The notes under the pieces were generated by a model. That model saw nothing but the letters and a program-made list of their open reading frames with translations. It ran no database searches and was not told where the DNA came from. Positions 13,371 to 23,955 of a stretch of DNA of 64,000 nt are shown piece after piece. Source of the DNA: Mactra quadrangularis (Eukaryota > Mollusca > Bivalvia > Venerida > Mactridae); assembly GCA_025267735.1 (NCBI GenBank), contig CM046294.1, forward strand, positions 39,741,570 to 39,805,569, written 5' to 3'. Every line of letters starts with the position of its first letter. The stretch's first letter is position 1. Position numbers and translations under genes: made by a program.

Positions 13371-13715
13371 TATGCGCATATCGTTGTCAGTCTTCAAGTT
13401 TGGTTGTGGATGTGGTTGAGTTACACAGCTCCGATAGCTACACATTTGTTTGTAATATACCTTCATCAACGAATTTAACAAGATGGACATACCTATCAGG
13501 ACCTACAGGAACATCATTGATGACTTATCAGAATGGACAATGTACCGTGACACCATCTGATTCTTTTCTTAGTGTTAGTAGAAGATATTCGTATGAATGT
13601 AACAGTACATTGTATCAGGTTACAGTAAAGCCCAATTCGCAAAGAAGTCGACACAACGATATATTGGCTTGTAAAGATTAGACAGTACAGGATCTACTTG
13701 GATTATAAAAAAAGC
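13371..13715 (+). pseudogene. unit B/C exon 2, V-like Ig domain 1, frameshifted
   Basis: In phase with exon 1 it reads ICAYRCQSSSLVVDVVEL and on through CNIPSSTNLTRW, NGQC, YSYECN and HNDILACKD. It then hits TAG at 13,679. Compared with unit D, about 10 bases are missing after AAAGAT. The conserved end GSTWII resumes one base out of frame, and the donor GT is replaced by GC/CT. If transcribed as it stands, the product would be a signal peptide plus a single Ig domain of about 115 residues. Confidence 0.75.
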
Positions 13716-13841
13716 TAAATTCTTCTATAGTCATATCTGAATTTCTAAAATATCGTTGTATTACGTTGATGTCGAAAGTTTGTAACAAAAATACAAATTA
13801 TAAATCGTCGAATTCTCCAAATTAAAACCCGATTAATGGTG

Positions 13842-14493
13842 GTGGTAGAAATGCGTATGCAGCTCGAACTTAAGCTGCTGGTAGTGAGAGGTCCATGATC
13901 TTGGGATCGAATCCAAGTCAGGGAACATTCACACAAGTCAAATCGGTAATCATATAAATAAATAAATAAAACGAAGCCCTCTTTCACATTACGGGTATTT
14001 TATTTCAAATTTACAACTAATATCCAATATCCAAATTATTTATAAATTGTTCACTGAAAGATCCTATAGATAGCTATAAGTTTTAAAGTTCCAAGCTTTC
14101 GAAAATAGCGAAAATGAAAATACGTGTTGTTAGATCTAAAGCCAAAGAAGAAGTGATATAGCACGTACGTGTTGTTTAGTCGGAGGCCAAACTAAAAAGT
14201 GATTCTGAAATTTGCTCATGCGGGCTTCTTAGAAAGTATTTTTTTTCAAAACGAGGCTTGGTGAACTTGCAATGTATATAACCTGTCCGAAACGTGTAAC
14301 CATAAAAGGATTCGGCATGTGCTTTGGCACTAGTGATGTTATGATCTTCAACCTCTCTATAGTATTATCAGTGAACCATTCGTTATAATGCATATTTCAT
14401 AAACAGACAAGGTAGTAAAGAATACAGAGAAACGCCGTAGTGTTTTGTACTGGCTGAAGTCTAATATGTATAGCTGTAACCTGACTATTATTG
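13842..14493. repeat. 652-bp tandem duplication, copy 1 (contains tRNA-like SINE head)
   Basis: This block recurs almost unchanged 652 bases downstream. It begins with a tRNA-like stretch (ATGCGTATGCAGCTCGAACT, B-box-like GGGATCGAATCC) followed by an AAATAAATAAATAAA run, as in a SINE. The ORFs in it are the same in both copies only because the DNA is duplicated. Confidence 0.8.
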
Positions 14494-15105
14494 GTGGTAG
14501 AAATGCGTATGCAGCTCGAACTTAAGCTGCTGGCAGTGAGAGGTCTATGATCTTGGGATCGAATCCAAGTCAGGGAACATTCACACAAGTCAAATCGGTA
14601 ATCATATAAATAAAAAAATAAAGCGAATACCTCTTTCACATTACGGGTATTTTATTTCAAATTTACAACTAATATCCAATGTCCGAAATATTTATAAATT
14701 GTTCACTGAAAGATCCTATAGATAGCTATAAGTTAAAGTTCCAAGCTTTCGAAAACAGCGAAAATGAAAATACGTGTTGTTAGATCTAAAGCCAATGAAG
14801 AAGTGATATAGCACGTACGTGTTGTTTAGTCGGAGGCCAAACTAAAAAGTGATTCTGAAATTTGCTCGTGCGGGCTTCTTAGAAAGTATTTTTTCAAAAC
14901 GAGGCTTGGTGAACTTGCAATGTATAATTATAACCTGTCCGAAACGTGTAACCATAAAAGGATTCGGCATGTGCTTTGGCACTAGTGATGTTATGATCTT
15001 CAACCTCTCTATAGTATTATCAGTGAACCATTCGTTATATTGTATATTTCATAAACAGACAAGGAAGTATAGAATACTGGCCGAAGTCGGATATGTATAT
15101 CTCCC
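14494..15105. repeat. 652-bp tandem duplication, copy 2
   Basis: Near-identical to copy 1, with small indels (for example TATAATTATAACC here versus TATATAACC). It ends near AGTCGGATATGTATATC. It shows recent duplication inside the gap of unit B/C. Confidence 0.8.
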
Positions 15106-15379
15106 CCACTCATTTTTAAAAAAAATATATAATTATAATACCCAATAATATGTTTTTTTGGTGTTTTTTTTCATTCCGTTACAAAACACCTGATGAATAT
15201 ACATTTATATATATAACACTGTTAAGTACATTGTGAAACATGAACTAAACATGAATATAATTTAATGATAGGTATGTTTTGAAAATTGCACATCTATAAA
15301 CTTTAATATAACTTTAATATAAAAAATCCAAAAACTCACATCTATTGAAAAAAAAATGATTGAACAGTCATCCAGGCAT

Positions 15380-15982
15380 TTATAAATATGGCGGATAGTA
15401 TATTATATTTTTGTGAATATCCGTTGGCGAATACAATGAGAAATTGTTCTTATTATTTTCTTGAATGAAGTTTACTTGTTTTTCAACATTTGATGTTTTT
15501 ATATTATAAGCCAAATCCCCGCAGATTGTGCACATGTTAGTTGTTTTGATCATGTCTTTATAGCACTTTTTGTGTACCACTGACATACAACAAAATGAGA
15601 TTATAAAATATTCCCCAAATTTATAATATGGAAATTTTAAAGATTCGTTACAGATGGTACATTTATCTGTAACATTTTTATTATTTTCTTTCATTTGTTT
15701 ATTGATGAGTTGATTAATTTGTTTATTTGACTTGTCAGAAAAATCGAGGCTTTCGTGTTGAATTTCAATAGGCAATGGTGTTGACTGTTTAAAGGTTAAA
15801 AATAGTTGGTTTAACAAGTTCCTCTCTATTTGATGATAAATCATTGCCATTAATACGTTATTTTTTTGAAAATAATTTGTTTGGCTGGACATGTAATATA
15901 TTAATTGTTCTTTTAAAATGTCTATGTCAAAAAATATAGTTGAATCTACAATGAAATATATTGGAATTTTTGTATTTAGCAT
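15380..15982 (-). CDS. intronless ORF with RING-like zinc-binding cysteines, unknown family
   Basis: The frame is open from about 16,075 and the first ATG is at 15,982 (MLNTKIP), giving 200 residues. The N-terminal part has hydrophobic stretches (PIYFIVDSTIFF) and a lysine/asparagine-rich middle. About two-thirds along lies a Cys/His cluster: CTIC, then CC, H-x2-C (SVVHKKC), then CTIC. The spacing resembles a RING or related zinc finger, but the ligand set is not canonical. The gene is AT-rich, solitary, and opposite in strand to the receptor whose exons 3-7 are missing here. Inference: it was carried in by a mobile or viral element, or it is a last exon of an unrecognised gene. No family is assigned. 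Confidence 0.45.
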   Translation of the reverse strand: MLNTKIPIYFIVDSTIFFDIDILKEQLIYYMSSQTNYFQKNNVLMAMIYHQIERNLLNQLFLTFKQSTPLPIEIQHESLDFSDKSNKQINQLINKQMKENNKNVTDKCTICNESLKFPYYKFGEYFIISFCCMSVVHKKCYKDMIKTTNMCTICGDLAYNIKTSNVEKQVNFIQENNKNNFSLYSPTDIHKNIIYYPPYL

Positions 15983-16075
15983 CTTAATCAACTCATCACC
16001 CAGGTCCAAAAATGATTCATCACATGTATAAGAAATGTGAATGAAGTTTTTTTTAAATATTTGACTGTCGTTTTG

Positions 16076-17012
16076 TTATTGTACGGTCCTTGGTACACAA
16101 TTGATGCACTGTTCATTTCTAAATCTACAATGTTTTCATAATTGCCATTGCTTTAAAATTTCACGAATACCAGCTCAACCTCCTGCGTTGTACAACCGTG
16201 ATGCTTAATGACTCCATCTTAATAAAGCTTTGAATATAATAAATTACTGTTATAACCTTTATCAATTTTCAATAATATTTTTGATGTGTGTCACTTAGAA
16301 TCTCTATTTATTATAATAATATGTACACCAGGATTTAAAAGAGCTGTAAAACGCAGTATTTACATGATATCATACATTACAAAATAATAACAGCAAGTAA
16401 AATGATGTTTATGGTAATAAGTATCAATATAATAATTAACACATTGAAGTCAAGAGTCACATGTTTTACAACAATTAATAATTCAATCATCGTATTATGA
16501 TAGTAATAAAGAAAATTTGATGTAAATAATATCAACTGGACCTAATAGTAAAATGAGAGTTGAAAAAAGTTGAAAAAAATATAAAATAAAAATGCAATTG
16601 AACAACATAATACAGTAGAAATAATGTATCGAATATCAAATAACAGAGAGAAAAATACACAGTAAACATTATGTATTTTGAAAAAAAAAATCATGAAATA
16701 CATATTTCAAAACTTTACAATAGTTTCTAAGTTTTATATAATTTGCAATAGTAAACAACACTTGAAATATACTTTATCTTTTCACCAAATGTACATGATT
16801 TTGAAATAACAACTTTTGAAATTTATGTATCAAATTGTAAAATGTAACAATTACTAAAATTAATACCTGTTTATATCACAATTGCCATTCACGTTAACCA
16901 TATCAAACCTAGTTCAGGTATAATATGATAGCATGACATATTTTATATATTAATATATTATCATACATATCATTTAAATTATTTCTAATCTTTTTTTAAT
17001 TATATAAGTCAG
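16076..17012. other. AT-rich stretch, no gene seen
   Basis: Very AT-rich. No trace of Ig exons 3-7 of the receptor could be found here. Confidence 0.55.
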
Positions 17013-17297
17013 ATCCTCCGATAAATTTCACACATATTGAGAGTCGCACGACATCATCAATACATATTGTATGGACACCAGGATTTGATAATGGGCCACC
17101 ACAGACATTTAACATGAAATAAAAGAAGAGTTTATAAACTAAATGGACTCACCTAAATATCACGGATAATGGTGAACAAAGCATGGATCTTGAACTCACT
17201 GATTTAACAGAGAACATACAATATTTATTTGCCATATTTGCATCAAACGTAAAGGGAAAATCATCCGAGATAAGCAATACTGCTACGACATTAAAAG
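17013..17297 (+). pseudogene. unit B/C FN3 exon with two stops
   Basis: This phase 1-1 exon of 285 nt runs between acceptor AAGTCAG and donor AAAAG|GTAATT. It matches the FN3 exon of unit D: SSIHIVWTPGFDNGPPQTF here and SSIHIEWRPGFNGGPNQTF in D. TAA codons lie at 17,120-17,122 and 17,135-17,137, and the rest of the frame stays readable (ENIQYLFAIFASNVKGKSSE). Confidence 0.8.
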
Positions 17298-17626
17298 GTA
17301 ATTATACATTTGCTACATCATATCTATTTTATAAATGATATGCTATACATTTCTCTGAATATGCACATTTACTTTAAATAGTTTACACTGATATCGAGGC
17401 TCTATTAGTCCTGTTACATTGTTTTGTATTTTACAAGAATAATTACAAGTATCGGCAAACTTAATATTTTCTTAAGTTATCAACGGAATGAATTAATGTA
17501 AAGGTCAATGAATAAGTTAGAGCAACAAGTGTTCCGAATTTCAACGCAGGTGCACACAAACCAGTGATATGTTCTATCAGAATCAATTGATTTTAACCTA
17601 ATTATCTAATTTGTTATTTATTACAG

Positions 17627-17749
17627 CCATTGAGAACTCATCTAAAAGTCATGGAGCATTAGTTTGAGGTATTACAGGTGGATTCAATGGTGTTGTTATA
17701 TTTGTTACAGTTATAATATTAATTATTAGAAGATATCCACTGTTGAAAG
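17627..17749 (+). pseudogene. unit B/C transmembrane exon with TGA
   Basis: Phase 1-1 exon of 123 nt, acceptor TTATTACAG, donor AAAG|GTTAGT. It encodes a short stalk and one hydrophobic helix (GVVIFVTVIILII followed by RRY), as in unit D. TGA at 17,665-17,667 replaces a Gly codon (GGA) just before the helix. Confidence 0.8.
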
Positions 17750-18095
17750 GTTAGTAGAACAACAAACAGCGACTTAAACTAACATTACGTTTTAACGTAC
17801 GAATGCAACATATATCACTTACAACGTAAAAATGTTTAACCCATGATATCAAACATGACCCATGAAATACATGTACATACTGTGACGAAGTCATAGTTAT
17901 GAGCTGCAAACTGCACTAGGACCCTCCATCGTGACATTCAATTATTGAAAAACAAATAAACACACTTTGGATCAATGTATATGTGTTGCTTGTTCACATT
18001 TAGGATTAAGTGTGATATATGTAAAAACATATGATCACGTCAATACATTCATAATGCAAATACGTAGTTTATATACTGTACTCTTTCAATTCCAG

Positions 18096-18126
18096 GAAGA
18101 GGCAACACTGACCAACAAACAAGAAG
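18096..18126 (+). other. possible small tail exon of unit B/C
   Basis: A good acceptor (CTTTCAATTCCAG) and donor (AGAAG|GTATAT) bound 31 nt reading GRGNTDQQTR in phase 1. No counterpart is seen in D or E, and the exit phase does not fit the next tail exon. Weak. Confidence 0.25.
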
Positions 18127-18292
18127 GTATATTGCGATGTCTATATTGAATGGATTAAAATACTTTATACTTTATTTTAAACAGAAAAGTAGCATATTGA
18201 ATATATTCACATGTTCAAACATTGTAAATACTTCGTTAGCCACTTCAATATTATAATCAAATACGAGCAGTTCTTTTGGCTTAAGTCAATTC

Positions 18293-21062
18293 ACGGTTAT
18301 TCTCAATACGAAGGTCCATTTGACAAAATGTTACATAACTTCCTGCTAGTAAGTAAGAAAATGAATTTTAGTGTTTCGTCCATTACCTAGTAGATGTCCA
18401 ATGATTGTGTGAAAAAATTACAAAAATCGGACTGTTGATAAAATCGTAACCGCCATTTTAGACCCTTATTTTAAATTTCCGTTACTGTCGCCAGTCCACC
18501 CCTGTGTTGTTTGCAATAAAATTGCAGAGAACACGGCCACTGAAAGAGTTAAATTTGCATGCATATGCATTGGTAAACAATTGAAATTTGTACTTAAAAG
18601 GCTCTGTAAAACAGTATATCAGACATTTTTGAAATATCTAATGTAGAGTGCATGTCGCCAGACTTTATACTTTTCATAAAATTTCCGATACCGTGTCTGC
18701 CACAGCTAGATTGGAAAGCAAAATTTCAACACAGAGTTATAAACAACGCTTAAAAGTTATCTTAGTTTCATTGATTATTAAATAAATTTACAAAAACCTT
18801 TGGTATGAATGATATATGAAAGTACATGAAAGACAAATGCGAAAGGTGTCAATAAAAAGTAAATAAGCAAAATTTCCGTTACCGGTGCTGCTGGAAATAC
18901 CAGCTATATTGAAACGGTATAATGACGATAAATACATCAATTGACTATAACTGTTTATAGATGGTCGAATAATTCTTCGTTTGTAACTTTGTAGAGCTCA
19001 AACCACGTAATTTCAATACGAATTTAAAATTTCCGTGATTTAAATTTCCGTTACCATGTTTGGAATATCAGTCATATACGTTTCGTGGGGACATTGCGCC
19101 AGTCACTGCATCATATATTTATGTCACTTATGACTTCAGGAACGCCTCGTGGTAAAATAATACATTTTTGAGTTTGTTAGATAAATTAAGAAATAGTTTA
19201 ATTATGAAGGTTTTTACAGGCTGACAGTTCTTCAATTAATTGCGATATAAGTTCTATGTTGAGCTGAAAGTAACACGTTGTGTGTTATGAACTACGAGCA
19301 CAAATATGCCTTTAAATTCAAATATTGATTTACTTCAAGAAATTATCAAAATACGACAGACAGGGATTATAAGTGTACCAAATTTCCGTTACTATGTGGT
19401 AACGGATATTTTGTGATTTTTGTCAGTAATAAAACAGCATTGTAAGTTTGAAATTGATTTCAAGTCATTACTATTTTTACCAAAGGTTAATAAAATACAC
19501 GAATTAGTCTCGAACAAGTAGACCAAGTACCATAAGACAATAGTGTTAAGCAGATCTTTATATTATAGCTCATCAGAGCCAGAGCACGATCTGTTCAATG
19601 TGATCTACTCTGATTGACGTTTGTCCGTCGTCCGTCCTAAGTCTCTTAAAATTGTATTGACAAAATTTAAAGCCATCAGTCATCAACTTTTGCACGACGC
19701 ATTTAATAAAGGTCAGCCACCTTTTTTCCAAATTTAGCCCCTGTCATGGGTTCAATGACAATATTGACACTGCCTCAGGGGTCAACATATTTGAATATTG
19801 GCCCGCTAAAAGGGACTCAATGCTAAGCATGGAATTATATTATGAAATATTGAAAACAAATTCGTAAATTGTATGGCCTAGAGCTTTATTGTTTGCATTG
19901 CCAACTCAAAGACACACTTTTATACAGATAAATGTATCAAATGTACAATCTATTTCTCATGTTAGTGGCCATGACTCCTCGGGACCCTCTCAATATCCTC
20001 TTTGTATCATATATACATGTATATCAGTTTACTAAATGGAAAAGATACGAACATATTTAAATCATGTCCTCGTCATTTTGTTAAATACTATTGCAGAGAT
20101 CAAATAATGTCAGGTGGCAGATATCTCTGTGAACAAAATTTCCGTTACTATGTTGTTTTTGTGGATAAGCGTTGTTTTACCGAGTTATGATCTCGCTCAT
20201 TCTTAATCAGTGTCTTAGTTTTATGTTTCAACTGAACCACGTCATCTGTTTGAACAAAAGCATACACATTTTCAAATAATTAATGCGTTTGTTGTTCTCG
20301 TCGTATTTTTTTTATTATGTATATAGAACATATGATATGAAAAAATATGTTGTATTTGTGTAAGCTTTTTGACTTAGAAATAAAATGCAACTATAAAGTA
20401 ACGCATTTGTATGTTCAGTTAAAGACTTGGTGGGTTTGACTAGGATTTAAAGGCTTATATAATCAATATAAAATTTCCGTTACCATTGCACCTGTTCTTT
20501 ATACATATACGTGCCTTTTAAGTATGCGGCTTAGCAGGTAATATGTACATTTTTTGTATCGGCAATGATCAAAGTGAAGTATAAGAAACAGCTGGTTATC
20601 ATTGTGACGTCCACAAATAATAGAAAACAATTGGATGGTGACCAATGATTACAGTCTTGATTTTACCTTTAGCATTGAAAAGTGTGCCTAAAGTTCAGTG
20701 GCATGTAATGACCTCATTAAGAAGTCATTGTAGTCGATTATTTTATTTTTAGACAAAGACATGTATAATTGTTGAAAACCAAATCACTTTGTTTGCACGG
20801 AAGAAGATATTTGTGTGTACGCCTTTACTGTCTGCAATGAGGGTACACAATCGGATGTTAAAAGCGAATAGTAAAATGTTTACACCTTACCCTCTTTATA
20901 TGGCCATTGCACAGGCAATAAGATAGTTATGCATCCAGAAAATTAGATTTACATCCCTGATACATGCATAATAATGAAAAAATCATTTAAAACTATTTTA
21001 TTTGACGTTGATTTTTCACATATTCACATTCCCAAATGGACCTTCGTATTGAGAATTGCCGT
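18293..21062. mobile_element. 2.77-kb TIR element with internal AAATTTCCGTTAC repeats
   Basis: The 23 bases at 18,299-18,321 (ATTCTCAATACGAAGGTCCA and so on) are perfectly inverted at 21,034-21,056, and imperfect pairing extends to about 30 bases (ACGG outside). The interior has eight direct copies of AAATTTCCGTTAC or close variants (18,473; 18,678; 18,870; 19,026; 19,042; 19,381; 20,136; 20,471). No transposase was found, so it is non-autonomous. The target duplication is not clear. It lies in the tail intron of unit B/C. Confidence 0.7.
19567..20030. repeat. GTCCGTCGTCCGTC-type repeat nested in the TIR element
   Basis: CTCATCAGAGCCAGAGCACG and TTTGTCCGTCGTCCGTCC, followed by a block with TTTGCACGACGC, resemble a dispersed repeat that I recall as common in bivalve genomes. 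The boundaries are approximate. Confidence 0.4.
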
Positions 21063-21267
21063 TCAACATCTTAACTAGTCAATGCAAACTTAGTATACAT
21101 ACATGTTCTTGTTAAAAGTAAATAGTATTACCTTTCCAACTATTGATGCTAGGTTTATTAGTTTGTTTTACAGATACACTCGTACAAAGCGGGTTTCTAA
21201 TTTCTTGAAATGATTATGTTTGTGTATTTTACTTATTTCATGATTTACTTGTTTATGATATTACCTG

Positions 21268-21362
21268 ATGTATATGAGAATTTTGAACTTGATGATAAAC
21301 CAAATAAGGAAGAAGACGGCAAACATTCTTCTCCTGGAGAGCCAGTTTCTAAACAACCGAAG
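21268..21362 (+). pseudogene. unit B/C DVYEN tail exon, acceptor lost
   Basis: Expected phase 1 entry gives DVYENFELDDKPNKEEDG and then SKQPK, ending at donor GAAG|GTAATG in phase 0. It fits the DVYEN exon of units A, E and F, but here the frame reads on past YEN instead of stopping. The base pair before the expected start is TG (ATTACCTG) where AG is needed. The in-frame hydrophobic run upstream (from 21,210) is read-through of intron. Confidence 0.6.
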
Positions 21363-21764
21363 GTAATGAGGAGAATATCCAAACTCATTTGCGTGTAAAT
21401 GCCTATTATCGCGTCGAGTAACTATCTATGTTGCGCATTGTTGTAGTAAAGTAGTTTAAAGAAAAACAGATCAACTACATTCATATATATATTGAAGGCG
21501 CTGCAATTATTTTTGAGTTAAAGGTTGTAATTTGAATTAGGTCTCGGATTAAAATCCCAAAAGAGTTAACTGTTCTATTAATTTCGAGGTTTAACATCGA
21601 TTATTCTATGATAATGAAAATATTTTCAGTTAGAGACTGTTGATAATGATAGAATATTAGTGTCATTTAAGGAAGACGAGCCACCGCTGTTTTTCACCTA
21701 ATACAAAGTGTATACACGATATTATATATTATGTAAAATGTAATTTGTGTATCAATATTTACAG

Positions 21765-21935
21765 TTGAAGATTGTTAACAAGGATGGCTTGATTTATGCT
21801 GATCTATTATTTAATGGTAAACCATCAGGAGAGAAGATGGTTATCATTGGTGATGATCCAACACCATATTCTCAAGTTGATTTCACAAAGAAAGCTGACC
21901 CACTTCCTGAAAGTGATGACGAAGATGAAAAATAA
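21765..21935 (+). CDS. unit B/C last exon: ITIM + ITSM cytoplasmic tail (intact)
   Basis: Acceptor ATATTTACAG, phase 0, then LKIVNKDGLIYADLLF to TAA at 21,933-21,935. It has an ITIM (L-I-Y-A-D-L) and, 24 residues later, an ITSM (T-P-Y-S-Q-V). These are followed by DFTKKADPLPESDDEDEK. ITIM and ITSM are docking motifs for SH2 proteins such as SHP phosphatases in vertebrates. The exon is undamaged although the exons before it are broken. It matches 53,146-53,355 in unit D, where both motifs and their spacing are kept. Confidence 0.75.
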   Translation: MKIVNKDGLIYADLLFNGKPSGEKMVIIGDDPTPYSQVDFTKKADPLPESDDEDEK

Positions 21936-22620
21936 ACAGGTTATCCTTTTGTTAGGTGGACATTACACTGTACATAACTTCTTCGTTATAACACGATTTT
22001 GTATTTTTTCATGAAGACAGTAATGCATAGTGTTGTGTGATTTTATAACTTGATAGAAGTGTCTTTAAAAGTATAAGTGTTGATATGAATTATATATTGT
22101 CATTCAGATTGTGTTACTAAAACATATTACTAATACTGTTTATTAATATGACATTGTATTTAAATGGTGCTTTGTTATTTATGTTCGCATTGTAGTATGT
22201 TGTAACGGCGATTAGTAGAATATAAATACATTGAATTGTGTGTAAATGACCTATTAGATGGATATGTTTATTGTGTATAGTTTATATGCTTATAAATCAT
22301 TATGCTGTGTAGTAAAATATATTTATGTCAAAATCAACATCATCTACTGTGATTATACTACTGATGGTTTGTTGAATTTATTAAGGAATCGGAAATAGTT
22401 TCAGGTGAACACAGAGGAAATTATACGACAATAAAAGCGAGCTGCTGATAATGACTTGACCACTTCAGCTCAGTGTTTTCTTTCTGGGATAGGTTATGGA
22501 TATAAATTGAATTGTTATGACAAAATCAGATTAATATTTATTTCGTTATATTATTAGACACAAATATTAACAGGACAAAATGTTATGATTCAGATAATAT
22601 ACAAAATAAAACGATGTTAC
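21936..22620 (+). other. unit C 3' UTR
   Basis: Contains the GCTGCTGATAATGACTTG block shared with unit A and an AATAAA within AAAATAAAACG near 22,602-22,607. Confidence 0.5.
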
Positions 22621-23706
22621 GATGTTATTGAAAAAGCAGGTGTTTTTTATGATCTCCGATATGATTTCTAAAATATATTATAACATGTGCAGTCCGTATT
22701 TATCATGATAAATATATTTGTTTCACCACACAAACATTAGTTGCAGTGATAAAATTATTATAAGAGAATATCTACAATTAGGATGGAGTTAATGCAGATA
22801 AATAAGGATCATTCCCTACCTTTGCATGTTTATGTAAATATTAATTTTGTGTATGGTGAAATAAAGTTTATTTTGGTAATAAAATATCACTATACTTGAT
22901 AGAGATTGATACATACTTATATTAATGTTCTTCTTTTTAAGTCGATTTACTGTATTGCAAACATAACCAGTCTGTCTATCTGAGAGCATTGCATTTGTAT
23001 TTTGCACTAACTGTGTGGTGAAGCAAATGTTATTTGAAACATCGAAATGCACATCTATTGCATGAACTAAGCATAGCGAGTTACATATGGTAAGAAAAAA
23101 ATATTTAATGAATTAGTAAATACATTATAATGATACATTTTACACTTAATATAATCGCAGAGTTGTACGTAATAATATTTTCAATTTTCCACTATAGAGA
23201 AAAAAAAGTATGTAAGTTATTTTCAAATTGTTCATGTTGTTCAGCCGCATACCGTAAAATTGGCATAATATTTTTTGAAAGGTGGAAACACATGCAAAAT
23301 AATGTCGAACACAAAACGCATTTGCATATCTTAGAAAGATGGGAATACAATTGTTTTGATGAATTAGTAAACACAACTAAGTTCAATGTAAAACATACAG
23401 CTACATACATTAATGGGATTATACGCTGTACACTAAATGGACATTAATTTCTAATGTACGTAATATGTTTTCAACCAAATTATCCTAAAACGCTCATATC
23501 TTCATGTTTTCATATACTGACTTGTTCTCCTCATTGGTGGTATCTACACAAATATATAAAAAATATCGAGATAGAGTTGCAAAGATTCCCCAGAAAGTTG
23601 ATTCGATGCGATTCGTTATATTTTTCTTTTTTCGATTAGATGTTTTCCCGATTCAATTTCATTTAAACATAACTTATACTTGTCTATATTATGTTGTCTA
23701 ATAAAA
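22621..23706. other. intergenic, no gene seen
   Basis: AT-rich. Several overlapping ORFs of 60-105 codons on both strands lack any family features. Confidence 0.5.
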
Positions 23707-23794
23707 CATAGGCACGATCTATGATGCGCCTATGATTTAACCATGACTACTTAAGCACGAGTGATTTAATTAGCGCATCAAACGAGTGCCTATG
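23707..23794. mobile_element. 88-bp palindromic MITE with CATAGGCAC ends
   Basis: CATAGGCACGATCTATGATG at the left is matched inversely by GCGCATCAAACGAGTGCCTATG on the right. Next to it, 23,870-23,955 has repeated ATCGAATCG motifs and a hAT-type terminus TTACAGCCCTA. Confidence 0.55.
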
Positions 23795-23955
23795 TGTTAG
23801 TGTATTTTAGGTTCGCCTTTGCTTTCATGCTTATAACTTATGTAGATACGTTTAAAGGTCATTATCGAATCAAAATTCTTGGGTCCCCAATTGAAATCGA
23901 ATCGGCGCCCTCGCTGTCGAGTTTCAATGTATCGAATCGAATCGTTACAGCCCTA

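Larger units (their letters stand above)
12929..21935 (+). pseudogene. IgSF receptor unit B/C, decayed ITIM/ITSM-type receptor
   Basis: This is a membrane receptor gene of the same family as unit D, now broken. In order it keeps a signal-peptide exon (12,929-12,968), the first V-like Ig exon (13,371 on, frameshifted), an FN3 exon with two stops (17,013-17,297), a TM exon with a TGA (17,627-17,749), a DVYEN tail exon whose acceptor is lost (21,268-21,362) and an intact final exon with ITIM and ITSM (21,765-21,935). Exons 3-7 for the other five Ig domains are missing. Their place holds a 652-bp tandem duplication and a RING-like ORF. A 2.77-kb transposon sits in the tail intron. That B and C are halves of one gene is inferred from order, strand and phase. 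Confidence 0.8.

Noticed and set aside
13745..15148. Pairs of similar ORFs in the 13.8-15.1 kb region
   Set aside because: They are explained by the 652-bp tandem duplication of non-coding, SINE-containing DNA.
15983..16009. An N-terminal start at 16,009 for the RING-like ORF
   Set aside because: That codon is TTG. The first ATG in the frame is at 15,982, unless an upstream exon exists.
21210..21267. Hydrophobic N-terminal extension in frame with the DVYEN exon, which could pass for a second TM segment
   Set aside because: It is T-rich intron sequence before the expected exon start, with no matching exon in the paralogues.
22816..23701. Overlapping ORFs of 61-105 codons on both strands
   Set aside because: They have no splice context, no motifs and AT-driven composition. 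They are chance frames.
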